The notes under the pieces were generated by a model. That model had not been told where the DNA came from, made no database searches, and saw only the letters and a program-made list of their open reading frames with translations. A stretch of 64,000 nt of DNA from Seiridium cupressi (lineage: Eukaryota; Ascomycota; Sordariomycetes; Amphisphaeriales; Sporocadaceae), in NCBI GenBank assembly GCA_036674765.1, contig JARVKI010000072.1:166622-230621 (forward strand), given 5' to 3'. This document shows positions 13,289-24,943 of the stretch, in pieces; position 1 is the stretch's first letter, and every line of letters begins with the position of its first letter. The position numbers and the translations under genes were made by a program.

Positions 13289-14753
13289 ATGGAGCCTCGA
13301 CCGAAGAATATAGTCATTATTGGTGAGTAGGCTTCATTTTCTCACGCCCAAAGAAGAAGCCGTACCTTGCCTCCCGTGCCTTTTCTACGGCAGCCAGGGC
13401 AGGACTGCCACCTTGATGGCACTTATTACCCCTCCGTCTGAACTGTACTTTAGCTGACGATCCCCAGGGGGAGGGATCATCGGCTCAACCACTGCTTATT
13501 ACCTGAGTCGCCATCCCTCCTTCAACCCATCGATCCATCATATCACCATTCTTGAGGCTGCCTCCATAGCCGCCGGTGCATCAGGGAAGGCCGGTGGACT
13601 GCTGGGACTTTGGGCATATCCCCAATGTCTTGTGCCGTTGTCTTACAGGCTCCACGCAGAGTTGGCAGCTGAGCATGGTGGCGTGGACCGTTGGGGCTAT
13701 CGTAAAGTAAGATGCGGCCAGATTACAGCCACGGTCACGGCTCGTAACTTGAATGGTAGTAGTCCTGCACCGGGACGGCAAAGCAACGGTTCTGTAACTG
13801 TCAAACAGGAGGATGGACAAGCCAAGGACTGGGAGAAGTTACCAAAGCAGGATGCAGCTGCCACCAACCTCCTCCACAACTCCAAGCTGCCATCTGACCT
13901 GGACTGGATAGATGGAAGCTTGGTCAAAAAGTACGCCGAAATGGGCAGGTTTGGTTTCTCGGAAACGGCACAGGTACATCCCTATCAGTTCACTACAGCC
14001 ATCGCGGATCTGGCCAGGGAAAAGGGCGTGCATATTCGCCTAAACGCCAAGGTCACCACAATCAAGATGAACGCGATAAAATCACAGGTCGAAGGTGTCG
14101 AATACCTTGACAGATCGACAAATGAAACAAAGTTGTTATTAGGAGTAACCGATATCGTGGTCGCGGCCGGGCCATGGACGGGACGACTAGTACCAAGCGC
14201 ATCTGTCACGGGACTTCGGGCTCACAGCGTCGTGTTCAAAGCAGACGTAACACCGTATGCTGTTTTCACCGACATCTCGTTGCCAAAAGATTGGACTCCT
14301 CCACACCGAGTAGCAAAGGGGCAAAAGAGGCAGCATAAAGGCAATGTAGATCCTGAAGTCTACGCCCGGCCTGGAGGTGAAGCTTATGCTTGCGGTGAGC
14401 CGGACCCATCTGCACCACTGCCAGAAACGGCCGACTTGGTGGAGTGCGACGAGGCCCAGTGCGACGATCTAATCGCGTACATGGGCACAGTGAGTCCAGT
14501 GTTAAACTCAGCACAGGTATCGACAAAGCAGGCATGCTATCTGCCCCGACACATGAGGTCGGGTGAGGAGGCGAGTCCGCTGGTTGGCAAAACATCCGTA
14601 GCAGGACTGTGGATGGCATCTGGTCATACATGCTGGGGTATTCAGAACGGACCAGCCACTGGGAAACTGATGAGTGAGTTCATTTTCGAGGGAGAAGCAA
14701 AGAGTGCTGATATCAGTGAACTGGACCCAAGGATGTACCAGGTTGGGACATAG
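13289..14753 (+). CDS. FAD-dependent oxidoreductase, DAO family (Tda3-like)
   Basis: Exon 1 is 13289-13322 and exon 2 is 13468-14753; the 145-nt intron starts GTGAGT and ends CCCAG. It splits the dinucleotide-binding motif, and splicing restores VIIGGGIIGSTTAYYLS at the N-terminus (GxGxxG). The frame reads through to a stop giving 439 aa. The N-terminal Rossmann fold continues with LEAASIAAGASGKAGG, and the C-terminal FAD-contact stretch ASGHTCWGIQNGPATGK ends with SELDPRMY. This combination is typical of the fungal Tda3-like branch of the D-amino-acid-oxidase/glycine-oxidase fold. The substrate is unknown. No signal peptide or C-terminal SKL-type peroxisomal signal is visible. A start at the in-frame GTG (13632) is rejected because it would lose the FAD motif. 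Confidence 0.88.
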
Positions 14754-16060
14754 TGGCCGAAAGAAGATCGACGGGAGAGGACTAAAACTTTCTTCTAATG
14801 CCTATTCTACCCCAAAAGATTTCATCATAGGTGCTCATAAAGTTACGCACTGCAAAAGCCTGAACCAGGAACGGTCACAGGACCTTCTTCACTTGTCCCA
14901 ATTATCACTATACCGATGTGTAGTATGAGCCATGCATATGGGTGAACAGCCAGAGCTAAGGACGCTATCGGACTTTAAATACCTATACCAGGAGGGATTT
15001 GGCCGAATGATGTACTAAACAAGCAAACTTGATGCATTAGTAGAACGTGCTAGTAATGCCGAGACATTCTCTGAAGCCTACACGCGCCAAAAGACACCAC
15101 TACTTTGTCACTTGTAGTAGTAGTCTTTACTAGGTAATTTCAAAATCAATTCCCGTGTTACAATTCGCAAGCGTCACCACCGTAACTAGATAACACTGTG
15201 CACGCTATTGGAGGACGCAAGGCATATGACGCAGGATACTGTGATCTTAGAACATACCATCTTAATAACAAATACTCGACCTTTTACATGAGTCTTTGCC
15301 TTTTGTTTTTAGACCTGTTATGAAGGGGCACGAAGCGGAGGGGCAGCATTTTCCTCGAACACCATCTCAATGCCCAAAACCGCGAACCCAGGGTTCCTGT
15401 ACCCAGTAGCTTGTATGGAAGTACATCGCGTCGGTGTACACACTCTTCTTCTCATATCGCACCCGTGAGAATCCGCAAGAGCATTCATCAAAAACATAAA
15501 TATCTAGAAGCATTGTGAATGTTGAACTACATATCTGCAGTAAACGATTGCGAATAATGCAACAGGTGTTTTTGAAATTATATGTCATAATCTTATAGCT
15601 TTTTTTTTTTTTGGAGGAAAAGAAAAGTGATATTTGTATAGAACAACGGCACCATCCCGGAGGAGTGATGTCTAGTATAGGACCTATACTGCTCGCTTCT
15701 TTTCACCTCAACTAGGTAGTTATCAAATATTGATTGCTACTTAAGATAGATAGCTGGAACGAAACAAACCAAAACTGTCACATATACGCATGATATTTGG
15801 GACGGTATGCTTGTAATCCATCGAAATCGGGCTCTTCTCTTTGTCATCACGACGTCATATTGTTCGACAACGCATGTGCTCACAGAGACATATATCGGCT
15901 ATAAAGTACGTGCAAAGCCTGAATGCTACCATGGCCCAACCTTCTAAGCACATATCACCTCAGCGTCAGTCCGTCTTTCTGACACCTCTTCGTACGATGC
16001 AGGCTTGTTCTTACCGTCGTGTTCAAAAGCCTCAATAGGATATGCAGCCTCCCGTGGTCT
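14754..16060. other. convergent intergenic region
   Basis: The 3' flanks of the two converging genes lie here. The sequence is slightly AT-rich with a T-run at about 15600-15612. I see no gene, RNA or repeat in it. Confidence 0.5.
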
Positions 16061-17272
16061 CTATAGCGACTTCTCCACCTCCATAACCTCCGCAATAGCA
16101 TCAGCAAGAGTTGAGACTTTTTCCTTCTCGAGACGCTTGAGAGGCTGGCGGGGGTGTCCACCATAACCGTAGTAGCTTTGAATTGCTTGCTTGGTGCCGG
16201 CGATAGCGGCCTTGGTCAAAGGCCAGTCGCCCTTGGAGAGCACCTTCTGGAGCTCAATAGCCTCTTGGATCTTTCCCTCGGAGTACAAGTTCCAGACCTT
16301 GACACAGACCTTGGGCATAACATTGGCACCACCAGCGATGATGCCGCTGCCACCAGAAACGAGCGTTTGTACCGTGAAGTCACACATTCCGCCGAATGCC
16401 ATGTAGCCACTGCCTTCTTGGAACGGCGTCTTGGCGTTTGTAGCCAAGGCCACTCTCGTCAGTTTTCCGGTGTTACCGCAGGTGAATTTGGTTCCAATGA
16501 TATTGGGGTGCTCAGCCAGCCGGATGAGCAGATCTGAGTCCATGTCAATGCCAGCTACGGCACCAGGGTAGTTGTATAGGATCAAGGGGAGGGGACTCGC
16601 GTCAGCCACGGCCTTGAAGTAGCTCTCAACAACCGCCTCATCCACGTGGGCTCGGAAATAACTTGGGGGTAGTAGCAGTACGTAGTCACCGCCGGCCTTC
16701 TCAGCTTCCTTGCACAGCTCGATCGTGCCCTTTACACTACCCTCGGTTGCACCCACAATGATGGGGGTTTGTGTGAAGCCAGCAGCATCCAGAGCTTCTC
16801 TGGTGGCTTTCGTCACCGCGAGCTTCTCTTCACGAGTACAATGTGCAGCCTCTCCGTTGGAGCCCATGGTCACGAGACCAGCAAGGCCGGCTTTGGCTAG
16901 CCTTTCGGCATGCTTCTTAATGACTGGGACATCGATCTCTTCCGTGTCCGGGTCAAAGAATGTCATGGTAGGAGCGTAGATGCCGACGGGCAACGGCCGG
17001 CGCGTTGAGCTGCCATTACTACTGGCGGTAGTGCCATTGGCGGCAGTCATGATGGTGCTGGGAATGTAAAAATGACGTGTAAAACTAAGGGAAGTGTGAG
17101 GCAGGTCTTGTGGACGCCTGAGTGGGATGGTGGCTCTTGGAGGACTTGGATGAAGATGGTAAAGTGATCGTTTAGAAATAGAAGAAGCCGCTCGAGAGGA
17201 AGGGATGTAGAGATTATTTATGGGATGAGGCCCGAGGTTGCCTCCGGGAAGGAGAAGCTTCCTTTTCATCAC
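16061..17272 (-). CDS. DHDPS/NAL-family pyruvate aldolase (4-hydroxy-2-oxoglutarate aldolase-like)
   Basis: This is a single open frame of 403 codons. The catalytic domain starts at an internal Met (17050), giving 329 aa, close to the usual family length. In that numbering the family substrate-loop motif is GSNGE (63-67), the catalytic Tyr lies in LILYNYPG (Tyr159) and the Schiff-base Lys in IIGTKFTCG (Lys188). A GGSGIIAGGANVMP stretch follows. The class I aldolase mechanism makes or cleaves pyruvate adducts. Substrate could be 4-hydroxy-2-oxoglutarate, another 2-keto-3-deoxy acid or L-threo-3-deoxy-hexulosonate. The 74-residue extension before Met75 is rich in Arg, Lys and Ser with almost no acidic residues, like a mitochondrial presequence, so two start sites may be used. 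A Gfo/Idh/MocA gene lies divergently upstream. Confidence 0.87.
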   Translation of the reverse strand: MMKRKLLLPGGNLGPHPINNLYIPSSRAASSISKRSLYHLHPSPPRATIPLRRPQDLPHTSLSFTRHFYIPSTIMTAANGTTASSNGSSTRRPLPVGIYAPTMTFFDPDTEEIDVPVIKKHAERLAKAGLAGLVTMGSNGEAAHCTREEKLAVTKATREALDAAGFTQTPIIVGATEGSVKGTIELCKEAEKAGGDYVLLLPPSYFRAHVDEAVVESYFKAVADASPLPLILYNYPGAVAGIDMDSDLLIRLAEHPNIIGTKFTCGNTGKLTRVALATNAKTPFQEGSGYMAFGGMCDFTVQTLVSGGSGIIAGGANVMPKVCVKVWNLYSEGKIQEAIELQKVLSKGDWPLTKAAIAGTKQAIQSYYGYGGHPRQPLKRLEKEKVSTLADAIAEVMEVEKSL

Positions 17273-19525
17273 CTAATGCGTTCGCGCCCGGCATTCCCAT
17301 GTATCAGGGAGCGTGGGGAAAGACTAGTACGAAAATGAGATATTTCTTAGTTATACAAGCCTTGTGGCTCGCTTCAATAATGGTCCGAATGAGCCGGCCA
17401 CTTGCTCCTTGTTCTGACGACTAGTCAACCAGGATGGCGAGCTAAGAAGGAAGTCGGCCTTGTAGGGGTAGTTCATGTCGTGTTGGAATGGGAAAGTGTA
17501 GGAGTATTTGAAACAAACCTGTCATGTGGCTGCGAACCTTGGCCTCAATCTTGCTTGGTAGCAGGATAGTGGTCGCTCTAGCCCGCACAAAGCAATATAG
17601 CATAAACAACAGGAAGGAAATCACGCACTGCCCTGCATATACCACAATTGCGCGCACCGGGCACAGGGATAATTTGCTCTAGGGGTTGTAACACAGCAGA
17701 CGTGGCCGCCACAAGCGTCACAAGACAATCAGTCCCAATATACGAGAATGGACCCTGAGGCGTACCCAATGTGCCGGAACGGAACATGTCAAATCGAATG
17801 GCCGGCACCAATCAGGCAGTTACCATGGTGCAACACCACTCCCCTCCAAGCTGAGTGAATGCAAGATCAGCAGGGAGTGAAGGTGATGGCCCAGTGCGGG
17901 CGAGTGAGTGTTGCTCATGAACATCGGAAATAACTCGACGGCGGAAGGCGAAGTAGAAGTGCCTGGACGAAAGTAGCGGGGCCACCGCATGATCGTTCGT
18001 TTCGTCTGATGGACCCTCAGCAATCAGGGAGCATGCACCTGCTTCTGAAAAGAGCCTCCATGTATGGATTTCATCGTGGGGCCCGGTCATCGGCACGATC
18101 TAAATGTGGATACACTGAACCGCCCGTTAGGAAGTCGAGGAACCAGCTGACGGGTGCCGGGAAGCCGGACAGTGGCCCTTTGGGTGGAAGGCTGCAATCC
18201 GTCTGCTGCGTCGCCAAGTGATATCGCGTTGTGAGGGCACAAATGTATGCCGACATTCGCTGCCAATAAGTGCCAGAGATGTCAGAGGTAATGCACGTAC
18301 ACACGTAGTCAAGACGGAGCTGACGGTTGACGTTCAGGTGTTGCAAATGTCATGCATATATGAGATTGGCCTAGTGAATGGTGGAAGAACTTTCATGGTT
18401 TTCCCACCAATGAAATAGCTGGAGAGTTGTCTTGGCTAGGCTGTTTGGAGCTAGCTTGCAGCCTCTGTAAACTGGTCACGATCTTGTCAATTTAGCCTAG
18501 CAGTCGCTAGTGGTGCTCGCAGAGTAAACGAGGTACTTACGGGCCAACCCATTTGCACATGCTGTCCGGGTAGAGAGTCAGTCCTGTGGCTGCTTCAAGG
18601 CTATGTTCTCTGCAAGCAGATACACAACACATCTCGCTGTTGAGAGCACGAATTGTCAGAGAACGTCTTGGCTTTTGAGAAATGCGGGGTAATTTCCGGT
18701 CAATGCTCCGGCCTAGTTGCGCACTCCACAAAACGCGACGTGGGGGCGGATTTGGTGGGGTGATTTATTCTTCAGTGGCAGGAAGGAGGGGCATTGATAG
18801 ATAACCATTTGAACCCACTGTAGTCGATTTCGGCGATCCGGCCTTTCTGCTTAAGTCTATCGAAGGGGAAAACTTCCAGTGTGAATGCCCACACGCGACC
18901 TGTTTTGCTTGTCTTGTTAAGACAGTCGGCGGTATCGGAGGGTGTGTGCATGGCATTACGAGGCAAATGTAAGATTGAGAGTGAACGTAAACATCCAATT
19001 GCCAAAGCACCCATTGGATGAGGTAGGGCTAGGCTTCGTCTTTTGACCAAATCCAGGATAGCTGTATACCACGTTGCGTTAAACAGCTATTTATTTTCGT
19101 TCTAAGATTATGTAAATTGCCTCTTGCGTTCAAGAGAGCCACAAGCCCCAAATTACCCAGCAGTGTTTCACTATCGCAATTATCCGTCCAGCGATGGTCC
19201 ATGGAAATCGGATCGACGACTAGGAGGCTGCAGTAGTTGGCTGCTGGACCCTTGAATCTGGGACTACTCCGGGCTGCACGAATCGATACCTGACCATAGG
19301 TACCCCTCATAATTTTTCCGACCAAACAATGATCCGCCGATAGCTTGGAGCTCTCAGAGCTCTGTTTACTACGGAGGGTTTTATAAGAACATTGCTACCA
19401 CCTCTACACGAAGTTCGTGATCCTCTCGACTTGCTGACGTTGTTTGTTCCTATCAGCCCACCGATTGTGTCCTCGTTATACAGACCCCCAAACATTCAGG
19501 TTGCTGTACATAAGCATACTTGACC
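17273..19525. promoter_or_regulatory. divergent intergenic region, aldolase / MocA-type reductase
   Basis: This 2.25-kb stretch lies between divergent start codons. Small frames occur on both strands but none is supportable, and no repeat or RNA gene was recognised. It holds the promoters of both flanking genes. Confidence 0.45.
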
Positions 19526-20899
19526 ATGGCGTCAGAAAAGAAGCTTGTGAATGTGTTGATGGTTAGTCTCGCCTCGAACCGGACTCGCCATGTTCTGTCA
19601 ACTAATACATTGATCAGGTTGGGACGGGAGAGTACACCACAGGGTTTGTGGGAGGCGGCGCTTCTGGCTCGGACAAGAAGGTTGGAGTCGTTGGTCTGAC
19701 CCTATTCGACCTTCGCCGCAGAGGCAAGGTTGGGAAATTGAGCATGGTTGGAACCAATGGCACCAAATTCCCTGCCATCAGTGAGTCTACCTCGCCCGAG
19801 ATGCGCGGTGAGCAAGTGTTCTGATATATGATTAGGACAACATCTCGACACCAACATCTCCAAGGTTTATAATAGCCTAGACACTTCTTTCGACTCTTTC
19901 CCGGCCAATGACGCCAAAGATCCAGATGCCTACAAGGCGGCCATTGATGCTCTCAGCCCCGGCGATGCCATCACAATCTTCACTCCTGATACTACTCACT
20001 ACCCCATCGCATTATATGCCATTGAGCGCGGTATCCACGTTCTCATCACAAAACCCGCGGTAAAGACGCTGGAGCACCACAAAGAGCTCATCGAGGCAGC
20101 CAAAAAGAAGAACGTCTTCGTCTTCATCGAGCATCACAAGCGATTCGACCCCGCCTATGCTGATGCCAGATTCAAGGCCAAGAAGCTGGGCGACTTCAAC
20201 TATTTCTACTCGTACATGTCGCAACCAAAGTCACAGCTCGAGACTTTCAAAGCATGGGCTGGAATCGACTCGGATATCTCGTACTACTTGAACAGCCACC
20301 ACATTGATATCTGCGACTCCATGGTGACCCAGCTTGGTTACGTTCCTATCAAGGTGTCTGGCTCCGGTGCAAAAGGTATTGCGACGAGCCTCGGCTGTGA
20401 CCCAATTACCGAGGATACTATCACTGTCCTCGTGACATGGCAGAAGAAAGACGACCCATCCAAGATCGCCACCGGTGTCTACACGGCATCCTGGACGGCA
20501 CCACAGAAGGCTGGCGTCCACAGTAACCAGTACTTCCATTACATGGCTTCCAATGGTGAAGTAAGGATTAACCAGGCAAAGCGTGGTTACGATGTTGCCG
20601 ACGACAGTGCAGGCCAACTTCAGTGGTTCAATCCATTTTATATGAAGTACGCTCCCGATGAAGAGGGCAATTTCAACGGTCAGACGGGCTACGGTTACAT
20701 CTCATTCGAGAAGTTCGTCGATGCTGTCAATAATCTCAACGCTGGCACCGTGTCCTTGGACGAACTTGACGCACGCGGTCTGCCCACCCTCACGAATACG
20801 ATAGCGACCACGGCCATCCTCCACGCCGGGCGCATCGCCATTGACGAGGATCGAGAGGTAAAGATCGAGTCGAAGGATGGTGTTTGGAAGCTGATTTGA
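19526..20899 (+). CDS. Gfo/Idh/MocA-family oxidoreductase (D-galacturonate reductase-like)
   Basis: Three exons, 19526-19561, 19618-19780 and 19836-20899; both introns have GTTAGT/GTGAGT donors and AG acceptors, and the phases agree. The product is 420 aa. Residues 8-25 contain the nucleotide-binding strand with [13 protein letters not shown]. The family EKP-type segment reads ITKPAVK, followed by [14 protein letters not shown]. The C-terminal sheet domain carries [10 protein letters not shown] and [16 protein letters not shown]. It should be an NAD(P)-dependent cytosolic reductase of a sugar or sugar acid. The overall pattern resembles the MocA-type D-galacturonate reductase described from a basidiomycete yeast, but the substrate is inferred. 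It is divergent from the pyruvate aldolase, a possible partner in uronate catabolism. Confidence 0.9.
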
Positions 20900-21266
20900 G
20901 CATTCCGGGCCAAGTGAAAATCGTATGGAATCTGTACTATACCATTGGTTATAATAGATGCAACATGTCTCTTTTGGACACAAACTACATGCAAAAGTGT
21001 CGCATAGTGAGTATATACCCCGCGTGCCTGCATGCAAGCATCGCAGCACTATACTTATCGGTAGGGTACAACACGCCACTTGACGCTTAGCTAGAGCTTC
21101 TGCACAGACCATTGCTTAATTTGGACCCTGGAACTCTTCCCGTCTCACGCCGAAACGGCCGGGAAAAGGGGACTTTGCGATTTCCTTTCCTTCGCCGCCA
21201 GGTGTTTTTGCTTTACCACACAAGACGACTGAACAGAAAAGCAAGCAGATCTTTACAATTGGCATC
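20900..21266. promoter_or_regulatory. short tandem intergenic region
   Basis: These 367 nt separate two plus-strand genes and must hold the 3' end of the first and the promoter of the second. The last 80 nt are pyrimidine-rich, as in many fungal 5' leaders. Confidence 0.4.
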
Positions 21267-22306
21267 ATGGATTCCTTCATTGACTCGCTTCCTCCCGACG
21301 TATTCGACCAGACGACCCTGATCTCCCTCGCGTCCACGCTTGCCATCCTCGCGACCGCTTACGTCGGATCCCTCGCCGCGCTGCCTTCCTCGACATCGGC
21401 CAGCTACCGCGGGCTCTTCATTTGGCACGCCTTCGATGCACTGATCCACTTCTTTCTCGAGGGCAGTTTCCTGTACCACTGCTTCTTTTCATGGCTGCCG
21501 CTTTCGTCCATCAAAAACCCGCTAGCGTTGGCCCCGACGGCGCATAATTACTTGAGCTACACCAACCGGGCTTACGGATCGCAGGCTGGGGGTGACAATC
21601 CCTTTGCGCAACTATGGATGGTATATGCGAAGGCGGATAAGAGGTGGGCGGGCGCCGATCTAGTAAGTCAAAAGTCTTTTAAACACGGTCGCAGCAGGGT
21701 TCGCATGGAGCAAGAGTCGCTTGTCTCGGACGGTCCCGTTGAGCCGCATTTTCCAGGCTTCGCAATTTGACTCTGGTATTGGCAAACAGCATATTGACCA
21801 ATTCTACAGACAGTCATCAGTCTTGAACTTCTCACCGTTTTCGTCGCTGGTCCGCTAGCCTGCCTCATTTGCTATGGCATCGCCAAGAAGGATCCTCGAA
21901 CCAACATTCTCATAATCATCGTCGCCACAATGGAACTCTATGGCGGGTTCATAACGTTTTGCCCGGAATGGCTGACTCATAATTACAATCTTGACACAAG
22001 CAACTTCAGTAAGCGAGTTCCAGGGTCGATTCCTCTCATCTGGAGCCTGTCTCTGTAGTGAAAACCTCATAATTTGGGTATCCGCTTCCTCCAAGACGGG
22101 AGCTACTAGCCCTGTTATCCCACGGATGATATCCGAGTGAACAATTGCTAACCTCAAGTCTTATAGTGTACAAATGGGTCTATTTGGTCTTCTTCAATAT
22201 GCTTTGGGTTTTCATTCCCATTTGGGCGGTTTGGGTTGCCGTCAAGGACATCAACGATGCTTTTGAGGCTAGGGGCAAGGTCGCAACCGCAAAGAAGGCA
22301 AAATAA
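21267..22306 (+). CDS. EBP / EXPERA-domain membrane protein (sterol delta8-delta7 isomerase-like)
   Basis: Exons are 21267-21662, 21810-22008 and 22167-22306; donors GTAAGT and GTAAGC, acceptors ACAG and ATAG; 244 aa. About four hydrophobic segments are visible: residues 15-40, the WHAFDALIHFFLEGSFLY helix, the LLTVFVAGPLACLICYG helix and the C-terminal VYLVFFNMLWVFIPIWAVW helix. Family-type polar residues include His and Glu of ALIHFFLEG, Glu and Gly of ATMELYGGFITF, and the CPEWL motif. EBP proteins act in the ER on sterol isomerisation. Filamentous fungi normally use ERG2 for this step, so the protein may have another sterol or lipid substrate. The charged C-terminus ends KKAK, an ER-retrieval-like KKxx variant. 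Confidence 0.87.
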
Positions 22307-24943
22307 TGCATGCGTAGTTTTGCCGTGTATGGCTCCAGCCGGGCTACACCTGTCTTGCCTAGTTCGTGGAGTTCAACTTGGGAAGGACATTACCAAAAGG
22401 TAGGGCCCAGGATGGGTTTCCAAATTGCAACATAATATCTTAGCGTCAAATGGCTATCTTAAAAGCGAAGGGTTGGAATCCGTCCTCATTTCGAATTTAG
22501 AGTTAATCGTCGCGAGTAGAGAGATGTATAAATGGCATTCCAAAAACTGGGGTGTTAGAAAATACGCCAAGGTCAATAAGGCCAAGAGTGTGTAGCACAA
22601 TGCTTGCTTAGGGAGAAACGTTCAACTGCCAATCGCTCAAGAACGTCGGCTGGGCTCCAAAAGGTTCATATGCTTTGTCGAACGACCGAGCTGCACGGTA
22701 CAGGGGCCAAATGCGAGGCAAGCGGTGCAACTTCAGATGACTATATGTGCTCTATCACCGCTCCCATTTCACTTAAGGTCTCCGGACGATATCATCAACA
22801 TCGAGGCGGCTCTGCATGCTGTTCTGGGTTACTCATGGATGCATTGATAGTGGGACATGGCATCGTTCCGAATCGGACGCTGGGGAGGATATGACAATCA
22901 GATGGTGGTTCGAAATCATTGGTGCTGCTGAGATGCTCAAGGAACAACGCAACTCAGCCGTAGCCTTTCGACATTTGAATCAGTGTTTGGATCAGTTCAG
23001 CGGCGTAACAAGCCGATGGCTCGACCGACTTCAGACTCAGGTCCTCACAAGACATTGAAGATTGATATTAGTCCTGCGCGTTGAGATCGGTGTCAGTTCC
23101 TGAATGATCAGTATTTGATAGCCAGCCCTTCTCAGCATGCCAATCTGATCAAGGTCACATAGGTCGTTGAGTAGTGTTAATGAAGACTATTATACGACAT
23201 ACACGAGTAAGAATACTAGTTTCTCTACCTCAAGGTCAAGCCCAACGTGATATTCCTAGAACAAAGACCCGGGGCTGAGGCACTCTGGAATGATACAAGA
23301 GGATTTACAGGATGAATGATTGTGACTAATTACAAAAATGATGAATTTTCTTTTTAGCAGCGGCGGTAACAAGATATTATCGTTTTAAATATAATACAAT
23401 GATAATTTTCTAATTTCGATGAGAATCTTGTTATAGTGGCATTCCGGCATTACTACGTATTAGTCTTCATCGATTCATCACGTTAGCTTCGGTACAACAT
23501 CACGACTCAACATAATAGTTGGCTGATCGATTACGATACTTTAGCCTCATCCTTACTTCAGCATGGTTGCGTGTACATCATTGAAGCTGGCAGGGCTGAC
23601 TTCTTATCAAGCCGGCCCCAAAACGGATTCAAGGGCACAGTCCAGGTTAACAAATTGTTGGTGGGTAGAGCCACGGAAGTGCCTGACTTCATTAAACTCA
23701 TAGGACCACCGATACTTCGACTCCTATACTGAAATGCCACTATGGATATTGATTTAGTCAAAGCGACTTTTGCTAACATATCGCAACTAGAAACGGATTG
23801 GACACGTATTTTTATCCTGTCATTGGCGACTTTATACATTACGCGACTTGTATAAGAGTAAGATGGGTACATAAAACGTTTCCGGTAACCTTAATACTAT
23901 AACTCTGGCTTTCTTCGCTATAGTGGCCATAAGCGCCACTACACAGCAGATACCCGTCTGGAAGCTCTCACCTCTCGCATGGATTATGCTATGGTGTGAT
24001 TCTTCCACGACTTTGGTGTCTTTATCCAACTTTACAATCATTGACATGGAGCGACGGTCTAAAAACGTGCGTGTGATTTTTGCCAATAAGCCTGACCAAC
24101 ATATCCGACTGGCTGGCTTTTAGTAGTCAAAGGAGGGGGTTCAGGAGAAGCAAATGTATAGAAATTTCAGGACTCAAGACCTTTCAAACATACAGCTTGC
24201 GACGTAAAGATGATAACACGTAAAAGTGTGTGTTTGAAAAGATATATTAAGAAATATAGCTGACTATTACCGGAGGCATCAGCCAGCCATTTAAATGTCT
24301 TGGCAAATAAGATAAAATAGCGTCAACGCTCCGCGTTAACTTTTGATACGACGAGGAAGGGGGGCCAAGAGGACCTGGGCCATGTGCATATAGAGGAGGT
24401 TTGGGCCACTTGCTTCTACCCCCAGGGCAGCCAGCCACTGATAGATAGAATGAGATAGCTCCCCTACCACCCTGGGAGAGTTGGAGAGTCTATACCTTAT
24501 ATTATTTCTATTGACCCCCCTAGCAGTTCATATTATAGATATTCAATAATCGATCGAGTTTTTAAAAAGACGGATAGTTTCCACCCGCTACTACTTTTGC
24601 TGACGACTCGCGTTGCCGGTAGAAACACGAGTATATCTGGTGCTAATATATCTCTTGAAAGTTAAGTAATGGCATGGTGTCGAACGAGATTTTGGGATCT
24701 AAAGAGCCTGGAAACAAGCCCAATAATACGACTTGAAACCGGAAGACACATACGTGATATCTGCTGTAGCATCACCATTCAAAATCACGTAGATTCTGTC
24801 TTCTGGCGGTTGTGTTCAAACCAATGGTGGGTAACAGTATTGAGAAATCGTGGTGATGGATGATGATGAGCCTGTTGAGACCGGCGGTGATTTCGAGGTG
24901 ATTTGGAACGGGCTGGCCAATTCTACAGCTGTCGAAGATATAA
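22307..24943. other. gene-poor region with an AT-rich patch
   Basis: Apart from the broken frame described at 23563-24123, I see no gene. About 23330-23480 and 24450-24560 are AT-rich. The region separates the sterol-type gene from the conserved block to the right. Confidence 0.45.
23563..24123 (+). pseudogene. possible decayed fungal membrane-protein gene
   Basis: Three coding-like stretches follow one another on the plus strand in different frames. The first has 56 open codons from 23563 (HGCVYIIEAGRADFL to LIGPPILRLLY). The second begins MDIDLVKATFANISQLE at 23742. The third is a hydrophobic helix followed by PVWKLSPLAWIMLWC and DMERRSKNVRV, ending at 24123. A membrane helix followed by a VWK-SPLA segment and a short tail with a D-M-E plus R-V motif resembles the C-terminus of a common uncharacterised fungal transmembrane family. 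Stops and frame changes separate the pieces, and I could not find splice sites that join them cleanly. It is either a relic or a gene whose introns I misread. Confidence 0.3.

Noticed and set aside
13632..13634. GTG start for the FAD oxidoreductase
   Set aside because: It would remove the GxGxxG dinucleotide-binding motif that the upstream exon and intron restore perfectly.
21510..22010. TGACTCA string at 21972, a Gcn4/CPC-1 site
   Set aside because: It lies inside the EBP-like coding exon; single copies elsewhere (9860, 29144 areas) are expected by chance.
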